DNA of 64,000 nt from Rossellomorea vietnamensis (GCF_008180415.1 NZ_VTEI01000017.1:1-64000); one strand, 5' to 3'; positions 40,844-50,432 are shown, counted from the first letter of the stretch. The notes: a model not told the origin generated them from the sequence alone. A program made the numbers and translations.

Positions 40844-41593
40844 ATGCTTACACCCGAAAGGCAGCTCATCATCCTTTCTCTTTTAAAAGATAAGGGAGTA
40901 GTAAAGCTTCAAGAACTAATTGAAGAAACCAACGCCTCCGAATCTACAATAAGACGTGATCTTATTCAATTGGAAGAGCAGAGGAAACTAAAACGAGTGC
41001 ATGGCGGTGCTTCCTTATTGCAGGGAAAACGCACCGAACCCAGCTTGACCGAAAAATCATTCAAAAACCTTCAAGATAAAATCAATATAGCTAAGGCAGC
41101 CGCTTCCTTCATTCAAGATGGTGATTCGATCTTTTTGGATGCCGGAACAACAACGCAGCGGATGATCTCCTTCTTGGAGCAAAAGAAATTAACTGTCGTT
41201 ACAAATGGAATTACTTTAGTCGATCCCCTGCTCGAAAAAGGCATCACCACCTACTTGCTTGGCGGGATGGTAAAAGGTTCCACTCGAGCGATCATTGGCA
41301 GATCTGCACTCGATACTCTGAAGACCTATCGTTTTGATAAATGCTTCATCGGAACCAACGGCGTTGATGTTGATTTTGGCTACACAACACCCGATCCTGA
41401 AGAAGCACTGATCAAGCAAGTGGCCATTGAACTTTCACAAGAGGGCTATGTACTCGCCGATCAGTCAAAAATAGGAGAAGTTTCATTCAGCAAAATAGCA
41501 GACCTGGAAGAAGCTGTTCTGGTCACCAATCAGGATAGCGAGAACATACAGAATTATCAGCAGCATACTTCAATAAAGGTTGTGACAACATGA
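40844..41593 (+). CDS. fruR: DeoR-family fructose operon repressor
   Basis: 249 residues. The N-terminal helix-turn-helix has IEETNASESTIRRDLIQLEE, followed by the DeoR ISOCOT-like effector domain: IFLDAGTTTQRMISFL, TVVTNGITLVDPLL and DKCFIGTNGVDVDFGYTTPD. The effector is probably fructose-1-phosphate. ATG 40844 is chosen (GGAGG six bases upstream); an ATG at 40826 lacks an SD. First gene of fruRKA; its stop overlaps fruK as ATGA. Confidence 0.9.
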   Translation: MLTPERQLIILSLLKDKGVVKLQELIEETNASESTIRRDLIQLEEQRKLKRVHGGASLLQGKRTEPSLTEKSFKNLQDKINIAKAAASFIQDGDSIFLDAGTTTQRMISFLEQKKLTVVTNGITLVDPLLEKGITTYLLGGMVKGSTRAIIGRSALDTLKTYRFDKCFIGTNGVDVDFGYTTPDPEEALIKQVAIELSQEGYVLADQSKIGEVSFSKIADLEEAVLVTNQDSENIQNYQQHTSIKVVTT

Positions 41594-42513
41594 TTTACAC
41601 ACTTACACTAAATCCCTCTATTGATTACTTTGTAACAGTCGGAGAACTGAATTTGGGGGAAACCAACCGCATGGAGCATGAAGACAAAGCTCCTGGAGGA
41701 AAAGGCATCAACGTCTCAAGAGTTTTAACTTCATTGGGAATAAAAAACAAGGCACTTGGCTTCATAGGCGGTTTTACAGGTCAATATATCCTGGAAGAAT
41801 TGAGAAAGGAAAACATCGACTTCGACTTTGTAAGAGTGGAGACTGATACCCGAATCAATATCAAGCTTCGTGGCAAACAGGAAACTGAAATTAACGGAAT
41901 TGGCCCGGAGATCTCATCAGAAGCCTTAGGCCATTTGACGACACAACTGGAAGTTCTCCAACAAGGCGATACCTTAGTATTGGCAGGAAGCATCCCTTCT
42001 TCAATGGCGGCTGACTATTATGAACAAGTCATGAAGCAGCTTGAAGCCAGAGAAGTCAAGGTTGTGGTGGACACCACAAACGAAAAGCTGATGAACGTCC
42101 TTAAGTACCGGCCTTTCTTGATTAAGCCGAATCATCACGAGCTTGGCGACCTTTTTGATGTTTCCATAGACAGTAAAGAAGATGCCATTCCATTCGGGAA
42201 GAAACTTGTAGAAATGGGAGCCCGGAATGTCATTGTCTCCATGGGCGGCAAGGGGACTCTTTACTTTAGCCAAGCCGAAGCCTGGTTTGCACCTGTACCT
42301 CCAGGTAAACTGGTTAACTCAGTGGGAGCAGGAGATTCAGTCGTTGCTGGATTCGTGGCCGCTTATGAGGTAACAGGAAATGCGTTGAACAGTTTTAAAT
42401 ATGGAGCAGCAGCAGGAAGTGCAACCGCTTACTCTTCAGGATTCTGCACGGAAGAAACCATTGAAGAGCTTTTGAAACAGATAGAGATTGAGCCTATTAC
42501 TGGGAGGAAATAA
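41590..42513 (+). CDS. fruK: 1-phosphofructokinase
   Basis: 307-residue PfkB-family kinase. TLTLNPSIDYFVTVGELNLG and GGKGINVSRVL are N-terminal substrate motifs; VNSVGAGDSVVAGFVAAYE is the ATP-site GAGD with the catalytic Asp. It phosphorylates fructose-1-phosphate to fructose-1,6-bisphosphate. Start overlaps fruR stop; fruA begins 2 bp after its end. Confidence 0.93.
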   Translation: MIYTLTLNPSIDYFVTVGELNLGETNRMEHEDKAPGGKGINVSRVLTSLGIKNKALGFIGGFTGQYILEELRKENIDFDFVRVETDTRINIKLRGKQETEINGIGPEISSEALGHLTTQLEVLQQGDTLVLAGSIPSSMAADYYEQVMKQLEAREVKVVVDTTNEKLMNVLKYRPFLIKPNHHELGDLFDVSIDSKEDAIPFGKKLVEMGARNVIVSMGGKGTLYFSQAEAWFAPVPPGKLVNSVGAGDSVVAGFVAAYEVTGNALNSFKYGAAAGSATAYSSGFCTEETIEELLKQIEIEPITGRK

Positions 42514-42515
42514 CC

Positions 42516-44420
42516 ATGAGGATAACAGAACTGCTACAGAAAAACACCATGATCCTTAACTTAAAGTCCGGGTCTAAAGCCGATGTCATCGATGAGCTTG
42601 TAAGAAAGCTTGACGATGCGGGAAAACTGAAGGACCGCCAGCTTTATAAGAAAGCAATACTGGCAAGAGAAGAACAAAGCACTACAGGGATTGGTGAAGG
42701 GATCGCAATTCCGCATGCCAAGACAGCTGCAGTCAAATCACCTGCAATTGCTTTCGGCCGCTCTTCAGAAGGAATCGATTATGAAGCATTAGATGGACAA
42801 AACAGTCATTTATTCTTCATGATTGCTGCTTCAGAGGGAGCTAATAATGCCCATTTAGAGACACTTTCCCGCCTTTCATCTCTTTTGATGGATAATGGGT
42901 TCAGGAAGAAACTCTTGAATGCGTCAGATGAAGAAGAAGTTCTTAGCTTGATCGATGAAAAGGAAACAGAAGTACTTGCAGAAGAGGAGCCTCCGGAGTC
43001 GCCCCAAGAGCCAGTTTCTACCGATTCAGCTGGAACCTCAGGTAAAGTTCTTGCGGTAACAGCATGTCCGACAGGAATCGCCCATACTTACATGGCAGCA
43101 GATTCTCTTAAAGCTAAAGCTAAAGATAAAAATATCGATATTAAAGTTGAAACAAATGGTTCATCAGGTGCGAAAAATGTCTTGACCAAAGAAGAGATCC
43201 AAAATGCCGTGGCAATTATTGTTGCTGCAGATACAAAAGTGGAAATGGAACGGTTTAAAGGAAAGAAAGTCATCCAGGTCCCTGTAGCAGAAGGGATCCG
43301 AAACCCGGATAAACTTCTTGACCGTGCAGTAAACGGTGACGCTCCTGTATATGAAGGCAGCGGAAAAGAGGCTGAAGAATCAGGAGAAACAAAAGAAAAA
43401 CGCAGCGGATTTTATAAGCATCTTATGAACGGTGTTTCTAATATGCTTCCGTTTGTTGTCGGTGGCGGAATCTTAATCGCCATTTCTTTCATGTTCGGTA
43501 TCCAATCAGCTGATCCTACCCATGAAAGCTACAGCCCGATTGCTGAAGCCCTGATGACTATCGGAGGCGGAAGCGGTGCTTTCGGTCTGATGATTCCTGT
43601 ACTTGCTGCATTCATTGCTATGAGTATTGCTGATAGACCTGGTTTTGCAGCTGGTATGGTCGGCGGGTTCCTTGCAGCTACTGGCGGCGGTGGATTCCTT
43701 GGCGGTTTGATTGCCGGTTTCCTTGCTGGTTATGTTGTGCTGTTACTAAAAAAATTGTTTGCTAATCTTCCTGATTGGCTTGAAGGCTTGAAGCCGGTAT
43801 TACTTTATCCGATTTTTGGTATCTTGATTACAGGATTGATTATGCTGTTCGTGGTGAATGAACCCGTTTCCTTCCTCAATGAGCAACTTCAAGACTGGCT
43901 TGGCGGAATGGGAACGACTAACCTTGTGCTTCTTGGCCTGCTTCTAGGCGGCATGATGGCCGTTGACCTTGGCGGCCCAATCAATAAAGCGGCATTTACT
44001 TTCGGTATCGCTATGATCGATGCAGGAAATTTTGGTCCTCATGCAGCCATTATGGCAGGAGGAATGGCACCTCCGCTTGGATTGGCCTTTGCCACGACAT
44101 TCTTTAAAAACAAATTTACACCTCAAGAGAGAAAAGCAGGGTTCACTTGCTACTTCATGGGAGCATCCTTTATTACCGAAGGTGCCATACCATTTGCAGC
44201 AGCAGATCCTGGACGCGTAATTCCATCTGCAATTGTCGGATCGGCAGTAGCGGGCGCCCTTTCCATGGCATTCGGCATTGGACTACCTGCACCACACGGC
44301 GGAATGTTTGTCATTCCGGTTGTAAGCGGAAATCCATTCATGTACATCCTGGCAATCCTGATTGGTTCACTTGTCACTGCAGTTATGCTTGGATTGTTAA
44401 AGAAACCTGTTCAACAATAA
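42516..44420 (+). CDS. fruA: PTS fructose transporter, EIIABC
   Basis: 634 residues in order: EIIA (1-145; IPHAKTAAVKSPAIAF with phospho-His), a linker rich in Glu and Pro, EIIB (about 170-265; AVTACPTGIAHTYMAADSL with phospho-Cys), and EIIC (about 300-634; MNGVSNMLPFVVGGGILIAI, PINKAAFTFGIAMIDAGNFG, EGAIPFAAADP). It imports fructose as fructose-1-phosphate. SD-like GGGAGGAA precedes ATG 42516. Last gene of the operon. Confidence 0.94.
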   Translation: MRITELLQKNTMILNLKSGSKADVIDELVRKLDDAGKLKDRQLYKKAILAREEQSTTGIGEGIAIPHAKTAAVKSPAIAFGRSSEGIDYEALDGQNSHLFFMIAASEGANNAHLETLSRLSSLLMDNGFRKKLLNASDEEEVLSLIDEKETEVLAEEEPPESPQEPVSTDSAGTSGKVLAVTACPTGIAHTYMAADSLKAKAKDKNIDIKVETNGSSGAKNVLTKEEIQNAVAIIVAADTKVEMERFKGKKVIQVPVAEGIRNPDKLLDRAVNGDAPVYEGSGKEAEESGETKEKRSGFYKHLMNGVSNMLPFVVGGGILIAISFMFGIQSADPTHESYSPIAEALMTIGGGSGAFGLMIPVLAAFIAMSIADRPGFAAGMVGGFLAATGGGGFLGGLIAGFLAGYVVLLLKKLFANLPDWLEGLKPVLLYPIFGILITGLIMLFVVNEPVSFLNEQLQDWLGGMGTTNLVLLGLLLGGMMAVDLGGPINKAAFTFGIAMIDAGNFGPHAAIMAGGMAPPLGLAFATTFFKNKFTPQERKAGFTCYFMGASFITEGAIPFAAADPGRVIPSAIVGSAVAGALSMAFGIGLPAPHGGMFVIPVVSGNPFMYILAILIGSLVTAVMLGLLKKPVQQ

Positions 44421-44466
44421 TTCAGTGAAGGCTGGAGTTTCCGCGGCAACTGAAAAGGTCCTACAA

Positions 44467-44517
44467 AAATCTAAAAGGCAGAATCGTTCATTTCAAAGAA
44501 CGATTCTGCCTTTTTCT
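44467..44517 (+). terminator. Terminator of the fru operon
   Basis: AAAAGGCAGAATCGTTC and GAACGATTCTGCCTTTTT form a 17-bp stem. Confidence 0.9.
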
Positions 44518-44633
44518 CGTCAGGTACTATAAAAAGTGTTGGTTTCCGTTTAAGATTGTCACGACTCCACTGGGCTGGCGCACGTTGTAGTGGCTTTATA
44601 GCGAAAGCGGCTTGTTATTTTCATAATTAAGGA

Positions 44634-44845
44634 TTTAGCGGGGGAAAAATAAGGGGAGTTTTCCCGTTACTTGAAATTTCTAAGCTCATGTTGGAGTAAA
44701 TAGAGGGAGTTTTTCCCGTTATACGAAGAAATTGCACCTGCTTTCTAGTGTTAAAGTCAAATAAGGGGAATCTCCTCCGCTATTTAAGCTGTTTATACAT
44801 GCTTTTTAGTAAATAAGGGGAATTTTCCCCTCTATATAACTACCC
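44634..44845. repeat. Array of short GGGGA/TCCCC palindromes
   Basis: Four spaced units: ATAAGGGGAGTTTTCCCG (about 44648), ATAGAGGGAGTTTTTCCC (44700), AATAAGGGGAATCTCCTCCG (44759) and AATAAGGGGAATTTTCCCCT (44811), 50-60 bp apart with different spacers. No gene. Function unknown. The rest of 44421-45205 shows nothing else I can support. Confidence 0.65.
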
Positions 44846-45149
44846 AAAGTGCTGAAACTGGATGTTCGGTACCACTGATTACTTTACCATATTCTGGAGT
44901 GTCTTTCCTCGACTAGTTGAGAAAGTGCCTCCCTAAGCCCCGCAGGCTATTGTTTCAAAAATCATTAAAAGACTCTAAAGCTATGTGATAAAAGAGTAAC
45001 ACTTTAGTGGGTTGTAGGAATAAAGTCAATTTTTCTTCTCATTTATGGAGGTATCGTTGACTTTTCTAGGTTATAGAGGATTTGATACTTAAATTCGGTT
45101 TATTTTCAATGCATTCGAGTTTCCTGCCTTTCTTTGTAACCAGAAATAT

Positions 45150-45190
45150 GTATAACACCTTCCAGGCATAGCCGGAAAGGTGTTACTTTG
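45150..45190 (-). terminator. Hairpin downstream of the Gly-Tyr-rich gene
   Basis: Reverse-strand AACACCTTTCC and GGAAGGTGTT around a GCCTATGCC-like loop; U-tract weak. Confidence 0.55.
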
Positions 45191-45206
45191 AATCATGCTA
45201 TCTAAT

Positions 45207-45461
45207 TTACCGCCAGTAGCCAGGACGGCCATAGCCCCAGCCTGGTCTTCCGCCATATCCCCAACCGGGACGGCCGTATCCCCAGCCGGGACGCCCATAA
45301 CCGTAACCCCAGCCTGGTCTTCCGCCATATCCCCAACCGGGACGGCCGTAGCCATATCCTCCAAAACCTCCGCCAATTGCGCCTGCTGCACCTAAAGCAA
45401 GTAAAGGAAATAACAGTCTTTCATCTTCAGCATATACAGGGAAATCTTCTCTATAATACAT
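45207..45461 (-). CDS. Gly/Tyr/Pro/Trp-rich small protein
   Basis: 84 residues from ATG 45461 with SD AAGGAGG. MYYREDFPVYAEDERLLFPL is followed by a short Ala/Gly hydrophobic stretch and seven repeats of GRPGWGYG-type sequence. Such Tyr/Gly-rich peptides are found in spore coats and exosporia of Bacillus. The DNA encoding it is itself repetitive and GC-rich. The manganese-catalase gene is on the same strand 190 bp upstream. Confidence 0.72.
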   Translation of the reverse strand: MYYREDFPVYAEDERLLFPLLALGAAGAIGGGFGGYGYGRPGWGYGGRPGWGYGYGRPGWGYGRPGWGYGGRPGWGYGRPGYWR

Positions 45462-45618
45462 AAAGCAGCCTCCTTAAATAACATTGAATTCGCTTTATCT
45501 TATGGAAAAGATTAGACTTTTGTCTCCCTTTCACATAAAAAGAGGCTTGCTCAAAAAGAAAACTGTTCCTTTCATGCTTCATCGTACGAAAGAAACCTTC
45601 CCCTTTAATAGGTTAAAA

Positions 45619-45650
45619 CATGAAAGCCGGCTCAAAGGCCGGCTTTCGTT
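45619..45650 (-). terminator. Terminator after the Mn catalase gene
   Basis: GAAAGCCGGC and GCCGGCTTTC enclose CTTTGA; short T-rich tail on the reverse strand. Confidence 0.75.
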
Positions 45651-46513
45651 CATTGATTCGGTTCCATTTTTCCTTGCCCTTGCATTTTGCGCAAGTCTTC
45701 TGGCGGAGTACCATGAAGATAAGGAGGACCCGGCTGCAACTGCGGTTTCTGTCCCATCGCTTGAGGACTCTGAACATATTGAAAATTTGCCTGCCCATCT
45801 AAGGTAGGTCCGCTTGCCCATCGGCCAGTGCTGCTTTCTTCTCCTTGTGAAAAATTCATGAAGGAATAAGAAACGTCTTGCTTTTCATACTCTTGATTAA
45901 ATGTGCTTGGCACAATTGCTCCCTGTGTTTGTTCCAATTCTTCGATAGCTGCCATCCATTGGTTTTGATGCATGGTATCTCTCGCAATTAAGAAGGAGAG
46001 CATGTCGCGTACACCAGGATCAGTCGTCATCTCGTACAAGCGGCAAACCTGCAGCCTGCCCTGGGATTCAGCATTTAAATTCGCCCTGAAATCAGCAAGT
46101 AGATTTCCACTGGCAATCGTATACCGTGCTGTCCAAGGAAAACCGACACTATCATTAGGTTGTGCACCCAATCCATTTACAATGGCATGCTGAGGATTCA
46201 TTCCTCCCAGGACTGCCTGGACTGCCGGATCTTTCGCGGCCATATCCTGATCGCCTGCAGGTGCACCATCGAGTAATTGAGCAATCATAGTGGCAATCAT
46301 TTCCACATGAGCAATTTCCTCTGTCGCTATATCAAGGATCATATCACGATATTTACCTTCAGCCCGACAATTCCATCCCTGGAACAAGTATTGCATCATG
46401 ACGGACATTTCACCGTATTGTCCGCCAAGGATTTCTTGAAGTTTCTTGGCATATACAGGATCTGGATTACTTGGCTTAGCATTATATTGAAGTTCTTTCA
46501 CATGATAGAACAT
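45650..46513 (-). CDS. Manganese catalase family protein
   Basis: 287 residues of the ferritin-like Mn-catalase fold. LGGQYGEMSVMMQYLFQGWN, ATEEIAHVEMIATMIAQLL and SFLIARDTMHQNQWMAAIE carry the Glu and His ligands of the dimanganese centre. The C-terminal ~60 residues are Gln/Pro/Gly-rich. Relatives include CotJC and YdbD of Bacillus; spore coat location is plausible. SD AAGGAGG precedes ATG 46513. Confidence 0.88.
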   Translation of the reverse strand: MFYHVKELQYNAKPSNPDPVYAKKLQEILGGQYGEMSVMMQYLFQGWNCRAEGKYRDMILDIATEEIAHVEMIATMIAQLLDGAPAGDQDMAAKDPAVQAVLGGMNPQHAIVNGLGAQPNDSVGFPWTARYTIASGNLLADFRANLNAESQGRLQVCRLYEMTTDPGVRDMLSFLIARDTMHQNQWMAAIEELEQTQGAIVPSTFNQEYEKQDVSYSFMNFSQGEESSTGRWASGPTLDGQANFQYVQSPQAMGQKPQLQPGPPYLHGTPPEDLRKMQGQGKMEPNQ

Positions 46514-46603
46514 AAACTGCCTCCTTTAAAATCGATCGTTTATAGTTTGCATTGGACAAACAAGACATATGTCATCAAAAAATTTCCAGCTGTTAATTTA
46601 GTG

Positions 46604-46644
46604 CTTCAGCGTGCAAAAAGGGACTGTCCCTTTTTGCACGCTAA
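46604..46644. repeat. Perfect hairpin repeat
   Basis: GCGTGCAAAAAGGGAC and GTCCCTTTTTGCACGC form a 16-bp perfect arm with one-base centre. It is related to the GGGACAGTCCC hairpins at 13.5 and 16.4 kb. Confidence 0.75.
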
Positions 46645-46728
46645 AGTGGTAAAGGACTCTTTCCCTTATAAAGGATTAGTTTTTTGTTGTTATTCGGAAA
46701 TGATAAGAAAAAAATCAGGAGTGATATC

Positions 46729-47541
46729 ATGCCGGAATTGCCTGAGATGGAACATTATAAGAGAATGTTAACTATGCACCTTCAAAATAAGAGAATAACC
46801 GGAGTGGAAATCGGAAGAGAAAAATCCATCAACATTCCTGCTAGTGAATTTTCTTTACTTGCCGGCAGCCAAACAATTAAAAGTGTGTCAAGACGAGCAA
46901 AGCATTTGCTGTTTCATCTTGAAAATGATGTAGTATTAATATTGCACTTAATGCTGGGAGGATGGATGTTTTTCGGAACCGAAGAACAGAAACCTGACAG
47001 GACCATCCAAGTCAAATTATCATTTGGAACTCAGCATTTATTCTTTATCGGCCTTAGACTTGGGTATCTACATTTATATAAAGGAATGGAAAAAGCGGGT
47101 GAAGAGCTGAAAAAATTGGGACCTGAACCTTTATCCAGTGAATTAACCGAAACTAAATTCCTGGAATTGTCTTCTAAAAGAAGAGGAAGCCTGAAAACCA
47201 CTCTTGTAAATCAAGGCTTTTTGTCCGGGATTGGCAATTGCTATTCCGATGAAATGTGTTTTCATGCTGGACTGCTTCCCAAAAGGAAATTCAATGAGCT
47301 GTCCGAAAATGAAAACAGGAAGCTTTTCCATTCCATGCAGTTTATTTTAAGCGATGCGGTGAACAGCGGAGGGTACATGGAGAATCCATTTTATCAAGGA
47401 GATACCCTTACTGGAGGATATAATTCCAAATGCCTGGTCTATGACCGGGAAGGAGAGCCTTGTCTTCGTTGTGGAAGTGAGGTTGTCAAAGATGAAATCT
47501 CCTCCAAGAAAACATTTTACTGTCCTGTCTGTCAAAGTTGA
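46729..47541 (+). CDS. Fpg/Nei-family DNA glycosylase
   Basis: 270 residues. MPELPEMEHYKRML gives the catalytic Pro2-Glu3 after Met removal; SVSRRAKHLLFHL supplies the Lys of the family; NQGFLSGIGNCYSDEMCFHA is the helix-two-turn-helix; the C-terminal zinc finger is CLRCGS and FYCPVCQ. It excises oxidised bases and nicks the abasic site. A main mutM with polA is usually elsewhere in Bacillus, so this may be a second paralogue. ATG 46729 follows AGGAG. Confidence 0.87.
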   Translation: MPELPEMEHYKRMLTMHLQNKRITGVEIGREKSINIPASEFSLLAGSQTIKSVSRRAKHLLFHLENDVVLILHLMLGGWMFFGTEEQKPDRTIQVKLSFGTQHLFFIGLRLGYLHLYKGMEKAGEELKKLGPEPLSSELTETKFLELSSKRRGSLKTTLVNQGFLSGIGNCYSDEMCFHAGLLPKRKFNELSENENRKLFHSMQFILSDAVNSGGYMENPFYQGDTLTGGYNSKCLVYDREGEPCLRCGSEVVKDEISSKKTFYCPVCQS

Positions 47542-47590
47542 TTTATAGGCAATATTGAATCATTTAAGCAATATAAGAAAAGGTGATTAC

Positions 47591-50170
47591 ATGGAAAAAC
47601 TTTATGAACTTCACGAAGAATCTATTCAAGATACTAAAAGAAAGGTCAAGGAGGATGTTTTCCGCTTCATGGAAAAAAAAGAAACACTTCCGTCTTTCGA
47701 CAATTACCTACAAGAGAGGATTCATTATATAGAGCAGCTGTGGATGAATGTCTGGTTGAATAAAGTCACCAATTTCATCAGCAGAAGTGACAAAAAAGCC
47801 TTCCTCCGCAGCAGGGACTATGAGGTGGAGGGCGTCGACAAGAAATTAATCAATAAGGTGTTCCGCAATGAAATGAGAGATTACCACCCCTTTGACGTCG
47901 TTCACTGGCTTCAGGACCTTGCCGAATATCAGGAAGGGCAATGGGAAGAACGATATGAAATGGCAAGGGAAGGGTATCTGCTGCGCTTAGAGCAGGACAA
48001 GATTGAAGAGAAACAAAAAATGATCTCAAAGGAAATCACCAGCAGTCTTAGTGCGAAGTTTCATGAACTGAAAGATAGCTGGTATCTTCCAGTCCGGTTT
48101 GCTGCTGCTCAAAAGCTGGCAAACGATTTCCAGGAAAAAATCAGATACCGTCATGTGGATACCTTCATGCTGGAGGAGCAGCTGGAGGAACTAGGTCCTT
48201 TTGATCCAGAAGAGTACGGTGTGTTGAGTGAATTTTTTCAAGAACTGAATGGACTTATTCACCGCACCTTGCATAGAGGGCGAAGCTATTGGGAATATGA
48301 GACCTACTATTATGTTTACGAAGAATTCGTTTCCAGCTTTGTACTGAAAACCTTCCCGAAATCGCTGCACAGCCTAGTGGCAGATGAACATTCCCTTGAG
48401 TATCACCAGGCATTTGGAGACGAACTGACTCCTGATGAAATACGCAAATCGCTGCAGCATGACTTTCTTGATCAGGCCCAGATTTACATGGACCATCTAC
48501 AAGAAGAGTATATTGATGACCTTTTGAACCTGGCTAAGATTCCATATGAAGAAAAAGCTCATGCAGCGATCCTTGAGAGAGATGCAGCTCAGAGGCAAGA
48601 GAGAAAAGCAGCAGAAAAAGCCGCTATTGAACGTAAACGAGAAGAAGAAGAACGGATGATGAACGATATATTCGGAAGAGAGTACAGCGCTTCCCTTGGA
48701 GGGAATACCCGTTATGTCCTTCATATAGGGGAAACCAATACAGGAAAGACTCATCACGCTTTAGAAAGCATGAAACGGGCGGAAAGCGGCCTTTACCTTG
48801 CTCCACTGCGCCTTCTTGCCCTTGAGGTATACGACAGGCTGAATAAGGAAGGAGTACCATGTGCCCTGAAAACAGGCGAGGAAGAAAAGTCGGCACATGG
48901 CGCACGCCATTTATCCTGCACTGTCGAAATGTTCTATGAAAAAGAAGAATACGAAGTAGTAGTCATTGACGAAGCGCAGATGATGGCTGACAAAGACCGA
49001 GGATTCTCCTGGTTTAAAGCCATTACCAAAGCACGGGCCAAAGAAGTTCACATTATCGGGAGCCGCAATGTCAAGCCCATGCTGATCGGACTGCTTGAAA
49101 ACTGTGATATAGAAATCCTTGAGTACAGCAGGGATATCCCGCTTGAAGTCGAAAAAAGAGAATTCTCTTTAAAACATGCCAAAAGAGGAGATGCACTTGT
49201 CTGTTTTTCAAGAAGAAGAGTTCTCGAAACGGCCTCCCGGCTGCAAAATAACGGCCACACGGTCAGCATGATTTATGGAAGCATGCCGCCTGAAACCAGA
49301 AAAAAACAAATGCAGAGATTCATCAAAGGGGAAACAAGGGTCATTGTCGCGACAGATGCCATCGGAATGGGGCTCAACCTGCCGATCCGCCGGATAGTTT
49401 TCCTGGAAAATGATAAATTCGATGGAACAAGAAGAAGGACTCTGACCTCGCAGGAAGTCAAACAAATAGCCGGACGCGCTGGACGAAAAGGAATTTATGA
49501 TGTCGGAAAAGTAGCTTTCACTAAAAATATTAAAATGATGGAAAAGCTGCTTCAACAGGAAGACGAACCTGTAGAATCATTTGCTATTGCGCCTACAAAC
49601 TCCGTCTTTGAACGATTTCAAAAATATTTCCGCGACCTTGGAAGGTTCTTCGAATTATGGGAGAAGTTTGAAAGTCCATTCGGTACGAAGAAAGCTTCTC
49701 TCTATGAAGAACGTGAACTGTATGAACTTGTAAGAGGAACAGAAATTGAAGGACGCTTGTCAATGATGGACCTTTATGGCTTTCTGCATCTCCCCTTTTC
49801 GAAAAAAGAACCTGAGTTAACCTCTCAATGGCTTGAAACAATGGATGCGCTGATAAGTGGAAACGATCTTCCTGAACCGAAGCTGAAACAAAAAAATCTT
49901 GAACAGCAGGAAGTCGCTTATAAGGCAGTAGGTCTTCATCTTTTATTCCTCTACCGTCTGGGAAGAGGAACAGAAGCAATTTATTGGGAGCGTCTCCGAC
50001 AGGACATTGCCGAAGGAGTACATGAAAGCTTGAACACAGAAGTATCAACCTTTACCCAGAAATGCAAAAATTGCGGGAAGAGACTGCCGGCAGGATTCAA
50101 GTTTCCTATCTGTGACAGCTGCCATTATTCCCGAGTGCGGAAGAGGGGACCGCGAAAAAATAAAGGCTGA
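47591..50170 (+). CDS. Suv3-like superfamily 2 RNA helicase with C-terminal zinc ribbon
   Basis: 859 residues. The first ~360 are helical with no motif I recognise. Motif I is GETNTGKTHHALESM (about 378-392), motif II VIDEAQMM (about 457), motif III-like IGSRN, then VCFSRRRV, VIVATDAIGMGLNLPI and motif VI IAGRAGRKGIYDVGKV. GETNTGKT with DEAQ and LSCTVEM is the Suv3/mitochondrial degradosome type rather than DEAD-box. The tail CKNCGKRLPAGFKFPICDSC is a zinc ribbon. It probably unwinds RNA in decay or ribosome processing. SD AAAGGTGAT precedes ATG 47591; 49 bp after the glycosylase. Confidence 0.85.
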   Translation: MEKLYELHEESIQDTKRKVKEDVFRFMEKKETLPSFDNYLQERIHYIEQLWMNVWLNKVTNFISRSDKKAFLRSRDYEVEGVDKKLINKVFRNEMRDYHPFDVVHWLQDLAEYQEGQWEERYEMAREGYLLRLEQDKIEEKQKMISKEITSSLSAKFHELKDSWYLPVRFAAAQKLANDFQEKIRYRHVDTFMLEEQLEELGPFDPEEYGVLSEFFQELNGLIHRTLHRGRSYWEYETYYYVYEEFVSSFVLKTFPKSLHSLVADEHSLEYHQAFGDELTPDEIRKSLQHDFLDQAQIYMDHLQEEYIDDLLNLAKIPYEEKAHAAILERDAAQRQERKAAEKAAIERKREEEERMMNDIFGREYSASLGGNTRYVLHIGETNTGKTHHALESMKRAESGLYLAPLRLLALEVYDRLNKEGVPCALKTGEEEKSAHGARHLSCTVEMFYEKEEYEVVVIDEAQMMADKDRGFSWFKAITKARAKEVHIIGSRNVKPMLIGLLENCDIEILEYSRDIPLEVEKREFSLKHAKRGDALVCFSRRRVLETASRLQNNGHTVSMIYGSMPPETRKKQMQRFIKGETRVIVATDAIGMGLNLPIRRIVFLENDKFDGTRRRTLTSQEVKQIAGRAGRKGIYDVGKVAFTKNIKMMEKLLQQEDEPVESFAIAPTNSVFERFQKYFRDLGRFFELWEKFESPFGTKKASLYEERELYELVRGTEIEGRLSMMDLYGFLHLPFSKKEPELTSQWLETMDALISGNDLPEPKLKQKNLEQQEVAYKAVGLHLLFLYRLGRGTEAIYWERLRQDIAEGVHESLNTEVSTFTQKCKNCGKRLPAGFKFPICDSCHYSRVRKRGPRKNKG

Positions 50171-50278
50171 GTTTCTTAAGAAGCACTCAGGCATTCTGGG
50201 AGTTGTGGCCTATGCGACGATGATTTTATCAAGGATCCTTCAAGGAAAAGATTTCAGCCGAAGTGCCGCTTTGCTATA

Positions 50279-50432
50279 AAAAAAGCGCAAGTGCCCCTTT
50301 TAGCCCCGACAGGCAAATGTTCCCCGGAGAAAAAAAGGCGGTCTTTCCTTTTATTCTCCGGGGGTTATTTGATCCCGAGTGGCTAAGTCCGTTCCAGTGG
50401 GTACGGACCCTCGGGCGCTGGAGCTGGATTCA
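50279..50432 (+). repeat. 125-bp structured repeat, single copy with 28-bp insertion
   Basis: Starts AGCGCAAGTGCC, has central arms CCCCGGAGAA/TTCTCCGGGG, and ends GGGCGCTGGAGCTGG. The insertion at 50385-50412 is at the same site and nearly the same sequence as in the 28.8-kb copy, with its own stem GTCCGT/ACGGAC. Confidence 0.88.

Noticed and set aside
45195..45395. Forward frame with repeated AWSSAISPTGT-like units
   Set aside because: Antisense translation of the Gly-Tyr-Pro-Trp repeat gene, which has a good SD on the reverse strand.
49593..50048. 151-residue reverse frame inside the helicase gene
   Set aside because: Antisense shadow of a conserved helicase; no SD and biased composition.
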